Source: Aporhodopirellula sallentina SM41
GTDB taxonomy: Bacteria; Planctomycetota; Planctomycetia; Pirellulales; Pirellulaceae
Assembly (NCBI RefSeq): GCF_000346505.1
Contig: NZ_ANOH01000207.1
Coordinates: forward strand, 1-34,141
Direction of reading: 5' to 3'
DNA: 34,141 bases
In this document: positions 16,560-26,039 of the stretch, one piece after another
Numbering within the stretch: the stretch's first letter is position 1
How the letters are laid out: every line of letters starts with the position of its first letter
Position numbers and translations under genes: made by a program
Notes under the pieces: generated by a model
What the model was told of the DNA's origin: nothing
Database searches by the model: none
What the model saw: the letters and a program-made list of their open reading frames with translations, nothing else

Positions 16560-16895
16560 CTAGGAAAGCGGTTGAGTGGGAACAGCCAGGCGCGCCTGAT
16601 CTTCATTTTGGCGTTTTTCGGCTTCGGACGCCATCTTCTTCATCACGTCACCGACCGGAACACGGATATTTCCTGTGTCTGGATCCACGCCATAGGTGTC
16701 TACCTCATCCGCCTGGCGGGAGAGGACTTGGTTGGACCGAGTGTACGACGAGTCCTGAATTTTCTTCGTGTCGACCAAATCCGCCAACGCGAAGTAAACA
16801 ACCTGGACCGCAAGCACGGTAACCGCAGTAACCACGATCGAGATCACGCTGATCGTCGCAATTCGTTTGCCATTGAGATCGTCGTAGGCAGCCAT
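16560..16895 (-). CDS. Unrecognised one-TM protein within the respiratory cluster
   Basis: I do not recognise this 111-residue protein. It has a short polar N-terminus (MAAYDDLNGKRIATI), one membrane helix (about 13-38, VISIVVTAVTVLAVQVVYFAL) and a hydrophilic C-terminal part with a helical Lys/Glu/Gln-rich end (VGDVMKKMASEAEKRQNEDQ). There are no cysteines and no heme motif. It lies 74 bases after actF and 34 before sco, on the same strand, so it is probably a small accessory or assembly subunit of ACIII or the oxidase. The role comes from position only. Confidence 0.8.
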   Translation of the reverse strand: MAAYDDLNGKRIATISVISIVVTAVTVLAVQVVYFALADLVDTKKIQDSSYTRSNQVLSRQADEVDTYGVDPDTGNIRVPVGDVMKKMASEAEKRQNEDQARLAVPTQPLS

Positions 16896-16969
16896 GGGAG
16901 ATTCTAGGAGTGAAGGATTCGGAGGTGTGATGAAAAAACGATGAGCCCGAGCGGGCGGGACTCGACAAG

Positions 16970-18224
16970 TTAAATGTTTTCAAACGCGAGCGATTCGCCC
17001 AAACGGGGGTCACGGACCGGAATCAACCGGGTTCCTGAACCGACCGTGATCACCAAACCGAGCATCAACGCGACCATTCCGATGACGCACAGCAGCGAAG
17101 ACACAATTCCGACGGCACCACCGGCACCGACGTTGGCCTCCGGCATGATCGCCCAGTACAGATCGACGAAGTGCATCACGAGGATGTACAGCGACCACAA
17201 CGCGACCGCCCAAGGACGACGACGGACGTGGCGGCTCATGATGCCGAGGAACGGCAATCCCCAGTGGAACACCATCAAGACGATCGAGATCGGGCCAAAC
17301 GTATCCGACCATCCCGGATAACGAGTGCCGAACCAGTGCGTTTCCTCAGGAATATTGGCGTACCAAATCAGCATGTATTGGCTGAACGCGATGTAACCCC
17401 AGAAGCAAACAAAGCCGAAAAATCAGTTTTGCCAAATCGTGGTAGTGTTCGACGGTGACCTCGTCGCGAATCGCACCTTGTTTCTGCAACACGAAACTGA
17501 GCAACGCGATCGCGCAGTGGGCGGACAGGATGCTGCCGGTGAAGATGTAAACGCCGAACATGGTCGAGAACCACATCGGGGCCAAACTCATCACCCAGTC
17601 AAACGCCGCGAAGGCGGTGCAGAACGAGAACAGGATCACGGCAGGGCCACTGCGTGCCTGCATCGATTCGGTCAGGGTGATCTCGCCGGTTTCGTCTTGG
17701 CGTTGGCTCTTGGAGTAGTACCACCATGCCGTCGCACACCAAATCACGAAGTACAGCACGGCACGGAAGGTGAACCACTGCGGGTTGAGCCAACGAATCT
17801 TCTCGGCCCAAACGACCGCGGGAACGCCGTGCTCGGCTTGATAGCCGGGATCGGTCCACGAGTACAGCGAACCGCCCCACACCGACCATGCGATCGGCAA
17901 GAACAGGATCGCCAAAGGCAGCATCATCAACATCATCAGTTCCGCGACTCGCCGAACCACCACACTCCAACCGGCACGTGCGAGGTGTTGAATCAACACG
18001 AAGAACAACGACCCGAGGGCGATCGTGAACGCATACATGTACGCGGTCAAATAAGCCGACATGCCGAATTTGCCGCCGAGCGACGTGGTCCCCAAGAACG
18101 CACCACCGACCAATGCGATCAGGCCGCCGATGCATAACGGAAGAGACATACCGGACAGCATCGCTGGCATCGTGAACGCCGGATCGTCAGCGGGCTTGGG
18201 AGCGACTGCTTGATGGTGAGACAT
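16970..18224 (-). CDS. actF: ACIII subunit ActF (quinol:cytochrome c oxidoreductase membrane subunit), frameshifted
   Basis: Two overlapping frames together make one ActF of about 417 residues with around ten membrane helices. The first frame (18224 down to about 17420) starts MSHHQAVAPK and holds FGMSAYLTAYMYAFTIALGS and FAAFDWVMSLAPMWFSTMFG. The second frame (from about 17420 to 16970) continues GFVCFWGYIAFSQYMLIWYANIPEETHWF and ends SLAFENI. The join lies at a run of five A on the plus strand (17418-17422), where one base too many is present. The message there reads AUU UUU CGG, and skipping one U gives UUC GGC and restores the family sequence. ActF is a quinol-side membrane subunit of ACIII. 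It sits between the actDE fusion and the 111-residue unknown. A sequencing indel is the likeliest cause. Confidence 0.85.
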
Positions 18225-18278
18225 GGGACGAGTGAGTGCTGAGTACTGTGGGCTGAATGAATGACTGGGACGACGTGA

Positions 18279-20078
18279 CTAGGTCGCGGACTGCTGGGCT
18301 TTCGCTTCCGCTTCGGCGGCGGCCTTTTCCAAAGCAGCTTTGACGTCGGATTGTTCTTTCTCGATCGCTTTGCGTTGTGCCGCCGGCACATCTTCGAGCG
18401 ACGCGTTTTGGCTGGCTTGCAACGCCCGCACGTAGGACACAATCGCCCAGCGGTCTTTCGCGCGGATCTGCGAAGCGTAACCGGGCATCTTGCGGATCCC
18501 GTTGCTGATCGTGCTGAACAGCTTTCCATCCGGGTAGGCGTCTTGGTACAGCGTTTCGTCGTGCAGGTTCGACGGCGGTGTCCAAGTCGTCGCCAGGATT
18601 CGTTGAGCACGCTGGTTCACCAACCCGTTACCACGACCGTTCATGCCGTGGCAGACCGAGCAGTAGATGTTGAACTGTTGCTGGCCACGTTCGAGCACCG
18701 CTTGATCGATCGCCAGTGGGTTTTCGGTCAACCACGGCGTCGTATCGACGGTCGGTCCCGAGGCGGGAGCCAATGCAGCAGGTGCTTCGGGCTTTTTGGT
18801 TTCAGGTTCTTCCGATTCGGCCGGTGCCGGTTCGGATTCTTCGGCGGCAGGCTCCTCGGTAGTTTCCTCTTCGGCTGCCATCTCCTCAGACTCTTCCCCG
18901 GACCCTTCCACAGTCGCTTCTTCGGTGGCAGGCTCGACTTCGGCGGGCTCCTCTTGGGAAGCATCTTCTTCGCTAGCGGTTTCTGTCTCCTGCGAGCTTT
19001 CTTCTTCGGCGGCCTCTTCCTTCATCTCCGCTTCCTCAGCGGCGGGCTCTTCCGATTTTGCGTCTTCTGCTTTTGGCTCTTCCGTCTCGGTCGTTTCCTC
19101 GACGGCTTCTGTGGCTTCTTCCGCTTCTTCGCCGGCGACCTGGCCATCGGCTTGGTCGACTTCCACATCCGACTGCATCATCGCGACGAGTTGGCGTGCA
19201 CGAGGAGCGTCGATCTGAGCGAGTTTTTCCATGTCGATTCCGGTGTGGAAATCGACGTCCCAATCGAGGTCGCCACGGCTGACCGTGCCCGGAACATTCG
19301 GACGCATCGCACGGCCGTCGGCGAACAGCGTCGAAATCTGCTGCGCGTCCTTGGCGGGCGAGAAGTCCATATCAGGGAAGATGTGGAACCGAGGCGAACT
19401 GCTCTTGGTGACCCGCATGCGAGCAACTGCAAGGGCAGGGATCAACGACAATGCAATCACAACAGCGAGGCCAACCAACAAACCGGTCGGAATCTTTTTC
19501 GACGAGTCATCGTCGACCACCGGTTCGATGTACTCGCCACCGAGGTCGCCGAGCAATGCCTTCGCACCGTCTTCGTCAAAGCGTTGATCTTTGGCGTCGA
19601 GATACAGGAAGAACGTGTCGTCGGTCGCCCGGTCGAATCGTGGGCTGGTGAACATCGGGTTGCTGAATTTTGGCAAACCGTTGAGTGCCCACATCCCAAA
19701 GAACGTTCCGAACGACGCGAACAGAATCGTCAACTCGAAGGAAACAGGGATGAATGCCGGCAACGAGATATAGGGTTTGCCCGAGATGATGTATTGGTAA
19801 TCGATCCCGTTCATCCATATCTGCATCGCCAACGCGGTGCACGTCCCCAGGCCTCCGGCCGCCAACGCGATCCACGGCAGAACAGTCGGTTTGATGCCGA
19901 GCGCCTTGTCGATCCCGTGCACGGGGAACGGCGTGAACGCGTCCGCCTTCGTGTAACCCGCATCGCGAACCCGTTCGCACGCGGCGAGCAACGAATCGAC
20001 GTCGGAAAACTCCGCAACCACGCCATGAACGGTTTTCCCGTCGGTGATGGTTTGTGGAGCTGGTTTGGTTTCACTCAT
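18279..20078 (-). CDS. Fused ACIII subunits ActD and ActE (membrane subunit plus monoheme cytochrome c)
   Basis: This 599-residue protein joins two subunits that are usually separate. Residues 15-220 are ActD-like (DUF3341): a soluble start GVVAEFSDVDSLLAACERVRDAGY, two central helices (about 66-90 and 104-132), and a third at 198-218. From about 230, FHIFPDMDFSPAK and RAMRPNVPGTVSRG are the start of an ActE. Residues 317-436 are a Glu/Ala/Ser-rich acidic linker. The heme domain follows, with CSVCH at 473-477 and the likely axial Met in IRKMPGY (531). The C-terminus is a charged helix. ActE passes electrons from the complex towards the oxidase. It is 75 bases after actC and 54 before actF. 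Confidence 0.93.
   Translation of the reverse strand: MSETKPAPQTITDGKTVHGVVAEFSDVDSLLAACERVRDAGYTKADAFTPFPVHGIDKALGIKPTVLPWIALAAGGLGTCTALAMQIWMNGIDYQYIISGKPYISLPAFIPVSFELTILFASFGTFFGMWALNGLPKFSNPMFTSPRFDRATDDTFFLYLDAKDQRFDEDGAKALLGDLGGEYIEPVVDDDSSKKIPTGLLVGLAVVIALSLIPALAVARMRVTKSSSPRFHIFPDMDFSPAKDAQQISTLFADGRAMRPNVPGTVSRGDLDWDVDFHTGIDMEKLAQIDAPRARQLVAMMQSDVEVDQADGQVAGEEAEEATEAVEETTETEEPKAEDAKSEEPAAEEAEMKEEAAEEESSQETETASEEDASQEEPAEVEPATEEATVEGSGEESEEMAAEEETTEEPAAEESEPAPAESEEPETKKPEAPAALAPASGPTVDTTPWLTENPLAIDQAVLERGQQQFNIYCSVCHGMNGRGNGLVNQRAQRILATTWTPPSNLHDETLYQDAYPDGKLFSTISNGIRKMPGYASQIRAKDRWAIVSYVRALQASQNASLEDVPAAQRKAIEKEQSDVKAALEKAAAEAEAKAQQSAT
18771..19130 (-). other. Coding segment for the acidic linker between ActD and heme domains
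   Basis: About 120 residues consist of E, A, S, T and P, with almost no hydrophobic positions. Base composition here is strongly skewed, with plus-strand tracts of ctt/tcc/tcg. The repeated nature suggests expansion by slippage within an existing fusion. Confidence 0.85.
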
Positions 20079-20153
20079 CAGAGATGACCGTTATGAAAAT
20101 TACGAATGTCAGAAATCAATTGGGAACGTGAGTCGGGGGCAGGTCGCGAGAAC

Positions 20154-21560
20154 CTAGTGGGCGTCCTTGTGGGCCATATGCAGTTCTTTCGCGAGCGTTG
20201 CTTTCGTTTCGGCCATGTTGATGATCGGCATCAATCGGCAGAACAACAGGAACAGCGTGAAGAACAACCCGAACGAGCCGACCAGCATCGCCCAGTCAAC
20301 CCACGTCGGCTCGAAGTACGCCCAAGCACTCGGCAGGTAGTCGCGGGACAAACTCGTGATCGTGATCACGAACCGTTCGAACCACATCCCGATGTTCACA
20401 AAAATCGAGACAACGAACATGATCCAAGGTGTCGTCCGGGCTTTCTTCCACCAGAAGATGTTTGGCGAGATCACGTTGCACGAAATCATCGTCCAGTACG
20501 CCCACCAGTAAGGCCCGAATGCTCGGTTGATGAACGCGAACTTCTCTTCGGTGACCTGGCCGTACCAAGCGATAAAGAACTCGGTACCGTACGCCAGCCC
20601 CACGATCATTCCGGTCGTCAGAATGATCTTGCACATGTTTTCGAGGTGCCGGATCGTGATCAGTTTTTCAATATTGAAGATCGCACGCGCCGGAACCATC
20701 AACGTGATCACCATCGCGAAACCAGAGAAGATAGCCCCGGCAACGAAGTAAGGCGGGAAAATCGTCGTGTGCCAACCAGGTACCTGCGAAACCGCGAAGT
20801 CAAACGAAACGATCGTGTGCACCGAAAGAACCAGCGGAGCGGCGAATGCGGCGAGCAACGCGTAGGCTTTCTCGTAACGCATCCAGTGACGCGACGAACC
20901 GCTCCAACCGAGCGACAGCACGCCGTAAACAGCACGGCGAAGCGGGTGCTTGCTGCGGTCGCGGAAGGTCGCCAGGTCGGGAACCATCCCCATGTACCAG
21001 AACAGCAACGACACCGTCGCGTAGGTACTGACCGCGAAAACGTCCCACAGCAGCGGGCTACGGAATTGAGGCCACATCCAAAGGTTCAAACTAGGGTAGG
21101 GAGCTAACCAAAACGCGAGCCATGCACGACCGACGTGAATGCCGGGGAAGGTACCCGCACAGACAACTGCGAAGATCGTCATCGCCTCTGCCGTGCGGTT
21201 AATGCTGGTACGCCATTCTTGGCGGAACAAATACAAAATCGCACTAATCAACGTTCCCGCGTGACCGATACCGACCCAGAACACGAAGTTCACAATCGGC
21301 CAGCCCCAGAACACTGGGTTCCGGTTACCCCAAACACCAACACCGGTGTAGAAGAGGTACGCAATACACAGCCCGAGCATCGTAGCCAGGTGAACCGCCA
21401 CGATAAAGCTGAACACCCACAACTTTGACGGTGGGGTCTCGGCAACCTTGCAAACCGCTTCGGTGATCGAATGGTAACTCGAGTCACCCAGCACGAGCGG
21501 AGCGCGTGTGCCGGGGCGTTCGACCGAATTGTCCAGACCGTTGGGAACTGCGAGCGACAT
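20154..21560 (-). CDS. actC: ACIII subunit ActC (NrfD/PsrC-like quinol-binding membrane subunit)
   Basis: This 468-residue polytopic protein of about ten helices belongs to the NrfD/PsrC family in its ACIII form. Conserved stretches include [36 protein letters not shown] cut into two halves across helices two and three, FPGIHVGR, and [28 protein letters not shown]. The C-terminal part has [14 protein letters not shown]. Family members hold a quinol site near the positive side and contact the Fe-S subunit. The gene lies between actB (60 bases) and actDE (75 bases), the normal ACIII order. Confidence 0.95.
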   Translation of the reverse strand: MSLAVPNGLDNSVERPGTRAPLVLGDSSYHSITEAVCKVAETPPSKLWVFSFIVAVHLATMLGLCIAYLFYTGVGVWGNRNPVFWGWPIVNFVFWVGIGHAGTLISAILYLFRQEWRTSINRTAEAMTIFAVVCAGTFPGIHVGRAWLAFWLAPYPSLNLWMWPQFRSPLLWDVFAVSTYATVSLLFWYMGMVPDLATFRDRSKHPLRRAVYGVLSLGWSGSSRHWMRYEKAYALLAAFAAPLVLSVHTIVSFDFAVSQVPGWHTTIFPPYFVAGAIFSGFAMVITLMVPARAIFNIEKLITIRHLENMCKIILTTGMIVGLAYGTEFFIAWYGQVTEEKFAFINRAFGPYWWAYWTMISCNVISPNIFWWKKARTTPWIMFVVSIFVNIGMWFERFVITITSLSRDYLPSAWAYFEPTWVDWAMLVGSFGLFFTLFLLFCRLMPIINMAETKATLAKELHMAHKDAH

Positions 21561-21620
21561 GGAACGAAGTGGGAATTGAGAAGTGAGAAAAATTAAATAA
21601 CAGGAGACGCGACCGACGGA

Positions 21621-24600
21621 CTAAACGATCGGCAATTGGAACTTGCCGCGGATGCGACGCGAGTGCTTTTCATCTTTACCATGATCGTCGTGCCCATGGC
21701 CTTCATCACCATGGCCTTCATCACCGTGGTCATCATGGCCGCTTTCATCATGACCACCTTCGCCATGACCGTGATCATCACCGTGGCCGTGCCCATGATG
21801 CGGTGCCTCGAGCGTGGTGAGGTCGATCAACTGAGCCCGCGACATCAGCGACACAGGCGTGTTGCGGATGCGTGACAGATAAGTCGTCCGCGGCTTGACG
21901 TTGAGCTGAGTCAGCATGCCGTAGCTGCGGATGTCTTCCTTGGCTTTGGATACTCGCGAATTCGGATCGGCGACGTTCCCGAACTCAATCGCACCGGTCG
22001 GGCAGGCTGCCTGGCAGGCCGTGATGATCTCGCCGTCGGCGATCGGACGACCACCTTCTTTGCGAGCGTTGATCTTTGCCTTTTCAACACGCTGCACGCA
22101 GTAGGTGCACTTTTCCATCACGCCGCGTCCGCGAACGGTGACTTCCGGGTTGAGAACGAGAGCCTGCAACTTGCGACTGGCCGATTCGATCGTTCCCGGG
22201 TAGGCATCGATGCCGTAGCCGACACCGACGTCTTCGTTGTAGTTGAAGTAGTTAAACCGGCGAACTTTATAAGGACAATTGTTCGCACAGTAACGTGTAC
22301 CGATACAGCGGTTGTAGGCCATCGCATTGATGCCTTCGTCGGTATGAACCGTTGCCGCGACCGGGCAAACCTGTTCGCACGGTGCGGTTTCGCAGTGCAT
22401 GCAGGCGACGGGTTCCTGGACGATATCGGTGACGTCTTCGTCGCCTTGGAAGTAGCGGTCGATCCGCAGCCAGTGCATTTCACGGCTGTTACCGACCTGC
22501 TCTTTGCCAACGATCGGTACGTTGTTTTCGCTTTGACACGCGATCACACAACCGTTGCAACCGAGGCACTTGGTCAAGTCGATCGACATGCCCCACTGAG
22601 GCAGATCTTCGCGGGCTTCTTCGATCGCAGCGATCGGCTCCTGCCACAACGTTCCGTCTTTCCCGACGGCAGGGACGTGAGGTCCCTTCGCTTCGGTGAA
22701 TTCGGGCAACTTCTTCAGCAATTCCGTCGTGCCTTCGCGGACCAACGTGAAGCTGCGAGCTTCCGCTTCGTCTCGACCGAGTTCGTCGATCGCCCAGTGA
22801 TCCTGAGTCGTGCACAACTCGTATTCGTTCAGCCGTGGACGGGCTTCGACGGGAGCGAGCATCATCGCCGAATCCGATTTGCGGATCGGCGAGACATCGA
22901 CACCGACGACAGGCACATCTTCGTCCGGCATACCGCCGACCATCCCGACACGCTTGCGCCCATAACCGATCGCCACGCTGACGACGCCGGGAGCACAACC
23001 GGGCATCTCGAAGACAGGCAACTCGACGAGCGAATCGCCTTGGCGAAGGGCGACCATCAAACCGTGCTTGGTCCCGATCGCCTTGGCCGAACCGGGGCTC
23101 ATGATAGCTGCGTTGTCCCAGGTCAGTTTGGTGACCGCCTGAGGCATTTCCTGCAACCAACCGATGTTCGCAAAGCGACCGTCGTAGAGACCTTCCGCTG
23201 GCGTAAAGAGAACTTCAAAGGAATCACGGAACGACTCATCCGAATACTCCTTTTCGAAGGTCTCAGCAACCTCGGGTGCCTCCGAAGGCAGTTCGACCGA
23301 AGCGTTCTTTGGCTCGAGCGACTTCGGCTCGACCACCATGCCATCGGCATATCCGTCGTGCAGCAACTTACGCCACTCACGGTCACTGATTGCCGAACCG
23401 GTCACGCTATTGGCGGTTTGCCGCACGATCTGCTCGCCGTCGACGACATCTTCCTCGAGCATCAACGCGAGCACTTCGGCCGGCGTCTTGCCGCCAAGCA
23501 GCGGCAAAATTTGCGGCTGGCAGATTCCGTAGTGACCGTCGCGGCCCACGCAATCGCCCCAGCTTTCGAACGGGTGACACATCGGCAACGACCACTCGCA
23601 CTCGGCGGCGGTTTCGTCGTCGTAAGTGCCGAGATAGATCGAGTGTTCGACGTGAGTCAACGCTTCGGCGAAATCGATATCGCCGGGTGCGGTGTAGACG
23701 ACGTTGGTATCGAAGACCAACAACTCATCGACCTCGCCACCTTTCATCTTGGCAACCAACTCGCCGAGAGAAACATGATTCTTCAACTGGCTTTCGGCAG
23801 CCGACACAAACTTCTGCAGCGTGCCGAATGAACCCAACTTCGAGTTCATGTCGATACCGGCAGCGACCATATCGGCCCCGAGTGACTCGCCGACAACGAC
23901 GACACCCTTGTCGCCCGCGGCAGCCAAGTCCGCGGCTGCTGAATCGAGGAACCGCTCGAGGCGTTCCTGCGGGCCGAGCTCGCTGTACGCTTGGCTTTCC
24001 TCGACGACCTTTTCGACGTCCAAGTTGGCTCCGGCGAGGTCACCCGACTTCGCTTTCTCGACGCGGCGTCCCAATTCGGCGAGCAACGCCGGCATCTGGC
24101 TCGGACGAATCGCCAAGCGTGCGTCGGCGGCGGTCCCCGTCGTCGTGTAGCCGCCTTCGGCCACATACAGACGGCTCATTTCGCCAGCCATCGGATCGCG
24201 TTTCTTCGAGAACGTCGCCGAATTCACTAGCGAACCCGCCTGACTTCCCAGGAAGTCTGCCTCCAAGGAAACGATCACATCGGCTTCGCTGAAGTCGTAT
24301 TGCTGACGAGCCTGCTCGCCGAACACCTTCTGCGTCGCCTCGCTCATCGTGCCGCCGTCGATCGGGTCATAGAAGCAGACCGTGGCGGCGGGGAATTTCG
24401 CTTGCAATTTCGACAACATGCGAAGCGTCGTTGGCGAAGTGGTCGGGCCCGACAGCACCGCCAAACGCTCACCCTTGTCAGCCGATCGCAACAAAGCCGT
24501 CCCGTAGGTGATGAACGACTCCCACGTCGACTCTTTACGTTTCTTCTCTTCGCGATGAATCGGCACGCCGACTTCGCCGCGGGCACGATCCGGATCATAA

Positions 24601-25061
24601 AGACCGAGCATCGACGCCTGGGCATAAGTGCCTGCGATGCCCTTGGCAGGGTGTTCCGTGTTGGGCTCGACCTTCGTCGGGCGACCGTCGACACAGCTCA
24701 CCAACAGGTGACAAACTTCGCCGGCGATCTCGACATTCGTCGCTGAGTAATACGACTCACCGGGGACGCGGCCTTCCGGACGAATCACGAACGGCGAAAT
24801 CAGTTCTTCGGGATAACGGCAACCGGCCACACCCGCCATCGCCAGCGAGGCACCCATGAGCTGCATCCAACGCCGACGCGAGACACCCTCGGGGAACTCC
24901 GACGCCGCAACGGGGAACTCCCGGTGCAGAAAATCATTGACAAACGACTCATCACCGTTGAGCTCGGACAAACTGCGCCAATACCGCGGGCTGGCCGACC
25001 CTGACGTGGCATCAGAACCGTTAGCGCCGGACGAAGCGTTGGTGTGCGAAGAGGTGGTCAT
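21621..25061 (-). CDS. actB: ACIII subunit ActB (molybdopterin-oxidoreductase-like iron-sulfur protein) with His-rich tail
   Basis: This 1146-residue protein has a twin-arginine-like motif SRRRWMQLMG (61-70) and then VAGC (Cys81), suggesting Tat export and a lipoprotein anchor. Residues about 90-770 resemble the molybdopterin oxidoreductase fold, which in ACIII carries no molybdenum. The iron-sulfur part follows: CLGCNGCVIAC (about 830), CMHCETAPCEQVCP (about 888-901), CIGTRYCANNCP (about 917-928), CTYC (about 982) and CQAACPTGA (about 1016). These give enough cysteines for the usual 3Fe-4S and three 4Fe-4S clusters. The C-terminus adds a His/Gly/Asp tail (1086-1131). It carries electrons from the quinol-site subunits to the heme subunits. 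It lies 78 bases after actA. Confidence 0.96.
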   Translation of the reverse strand: MTTSSHTNASSGANGSDATSGSASPRYWRSLSELNGDESFVNDFLHREFPVAASEFPEGVSRRRWMQLMGASLAMAGVAGCRYPEELISPFVIRPEGRVPGESYYSATNVEIAGEVCHLLVSCVDGRPTKVEPNTEHPAKGIAGTYAQASMLGLYDPDRARGEVGVPIHREEKKRKESTWESFITYGTALLRSADKGERLAVLSGPTTSPTTLRMLSKLQAKFPAATVCFYDPIDGGTMSEATQKVFGEQARQQYDFSEADVIVSLEADFLGSQAGSLVNSATFSKKRDPMAGEMSRLYVAEGGYTTTGTAADARLAIRPSQMPALLAELGRRVEKAKSGDLAGANLDVEKVVEESQAYSELGPQERLERFLDSAAADLAAAGDKGVVVVGESLGADMVAAGIDMNSKLGSFGTLQKFVSAAESQLKNHVSLGELVAKMKGGEVDELLVFDTNVVYTAPGDIDFAEALTHVEHSIYLGTYDDETAAECEWSLPMCHPFESWGDCVGRDGHYGICQPQILPLLGGKTPAEVLALMLEEDVVDGEQIVRQTANSVTGSAISDREWRKLLHDGYADGMVVEPKSLEPKNASVELPSEAPEVAETFEKEYSDESFRDSFEVLFTPAEGLYDGRFANIGWLQEMPQAVTKLTWDNAAIMSPGSAKAIGTKHGLMVALRQGDSLVELPVFEMPGCAPGVVSVAIGYGRKRVGMVGGMPDEDVPVVGVDVSPIRKSDSAMMLAPVEARPRLNEYELCTTQDHWAIDELGRDEAEARSFTLVREGTTELLKKLPEFTEAKGPHVPAVGKDGTLWQEPIAAIEEAREDLPQWGMSIDLTKCLGCNGCVIACQSENNVPIVGKEQVGNSREMHWLRIDRYFQGDEDVTDIVQEPVACMHCETAPCEQVCPVAATVHTDEGINAMAYNRCIGTRYCANNCPYKVRRFNYFNYNEDVGVGYGIDAYPGTIESASRKLQALVLNPEVTVRGRGVMEKCTYCVQRVEKAKINARKEGGRPIADGEIITACQAACPTGAIEFGNVADPNSRVSKAKEDIRSYGMLTQLNVKPRTTYLSRIRNTPVSLMSRAQLIDLTTLEAPHHGHGHGDDHGHGEGGHDESGHDDHGDEGHGDEGHGHDDHGKDEKHSRRIRGKFQLPIV
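21669..21806 (-). other. His/Gly/Asp-rich C-terminal tail coded inside actB
   Basis: About 45 residues of repeats such as HGHGDDHGHGEGGHDESG and GDEGHGDEGHG follow the conserved Fe-S domain. Short direct repeats (catggccttcatcac on the plus strand) show internal duplication. Metal binding is possible but unproven. Confidence 0.82.
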
Positions 25062-25139
25062 ATTCTGCAGGACTGGATATGCGGTTAGCTGGAAACGATC
25101 GGCTCGTCAAACAGACAGGCTAGAAATAAAAACGCGGGC

Positions 25140-25832
25140 TCAGCGGTGACAAACAGCACAGTGAGTTTGCGGATTGATGTTGTATTTTTCGCGGTGAGCT
25201 TTCGCAAACTCTTCCTGGTCCCAATCCTCGGGCGGCGTCCAATCGAGCTTGGTCACGAACTCTTGCGGACGCAGGTGCTCGTTCGGGTTGCGGTGACAGG
25301 TGATACACCACGCCATCGACAACTCCTCGGCCTGGTAGACGACTTCCATTTGGTCGATCCGGCCGTGGCAAGACTTGCAACTGACACCGGAATTCACGTG
25401 GGCAGCGTGATTGAAGTACACGAACTCGGGCAGGTTGTGGATCCGCTTCCACGCCATCGACCGACCGGTCTTCCAACTCTCGTGGATCGGCTGCAACTTC
25501 GCACTCTCGGTGCGCACCGCGCCGAGTGCTGGTGGCTGACCGTCTTGCCCGGCCGGCGAGTGGCAGTTCACGCACGTCGCCGTCGGCGGAATCGCAGCAT
25601 GAGCGGCGTCAAAAACCGTGTTGTGGCAGTACCGGCAGTCCATCTTCAACTGACCGGCGTGCAACGCGTGACTGAACGGCACCGGTTGCGTTGGCATGTA
25701 CCCGACATTGAGCGTTTTCGGATCAGTGATCAGACCACCCATCGCGGCAGCGTATACGCCACCACCGACGACGGCTAAACCGAGCACGCCGAGGAATGGA
25801 TTCATCCAACGAGGAAACAGAAATCGCTTCAT
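25140..25832 (-). CDS. actA: ACIII subunit ActA, pentaheme cytochrome c
   Basis: This 230-residue protein has one N-terminal membrane helix (about 12-33) and five CXXCH motifs: 66-70 CRYCH, 87-91 CVNCH, 152-156 CKSCH, 176-180 CITCH, and 225-229 CAVCH, which ends one residue before the stop. The arrangement PVPFSHALHAGQLKMDCRYCH and VYFNHAAHVNSGVSCKSCH matches the ACIII heme subunit, with additional His available as axial ligands. It collects electrons from ActB on the periplasmic side. It is the first gene of the respiratory cluster. AGGT lies about 7 bases before the ATG at 25832, a weak ribosome site. A promoter candidate is found about 165 bases upstream. Confidence 0.96.
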   Translation of the reverse strand: MKRFLFPRWMNPFLGVLGLAVVGGGVYAAAMGGLITDPKTLNVGYMPTQPVPFSHALHAGQLKMDCRYCHNTVFDAAHAAIPPTATCVNCHSPAGQDGQPPALGAVRTESAKLQPIHESWKTGRSMAWKRIHNLPEFVYFNHAAHVNSGVSCKSCHGRIDQMEVVYQAEELSMAWCITCHRNPNEHLRPQEFVTKLDWTPPEDWDQEEFAKAHREKYNINPQTHCAVCHR

Positions 25833-25996
25833 GATCGACCTAATGAACTCTGCGGCAAAAACTCACGCGACTGCGACCGGAATGAACAACGGAACCAGAC
25901 GTCTTATCTGGGAAACCGCAGTTGCATCACGAACAGCAACGCTGCCAACGAGCGAGAGAATAGAGAGTTGTCACCTAACGAAGATTGAGGGCGGGG

Positions 25997-26026
25997 ATTA
26001 TCAGTCGGAGACCGCCCCGACGACAA
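25997..26026 (-). promoter_or_regulatory. Candidate sigma70-type promoter for the ACIII-oxidase cluster
   Basis: On the minus strand TTGTCG (26026-26021) and GATAAT (26002-25997) are separated by 18 bases. They match 4 of 6 and 5 of 6 consensus positions. Transcription would start near 25990. This is a sequence match only. Confidence 0.4.
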
Positions 26027-26039
26027 GGCCATCACCCGC

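Noticed and set aside
18771-19130. Acidic linker region as a CRISPR or tandem DNA repeat
   Set aside because: The periodicity comes from Glu/Ser/Ala codons in one reading frame; there are no regular repeat-spacer units.
18351-20087. 578-residue plus-strand open frame opposite the ActD-ActE gene
   Set aside because: It has Phe/Arg/Gly-rich composition created by the antisense of the acidic linker. The minus-strand protein has clear ActD and cytochrome motifs.
22344-23831. 495-residue plus-strand open frame opposite actB
   Set aside because: It is an antisense shadow; the ActB Fe-S motifs on the other strand are unambiguous.
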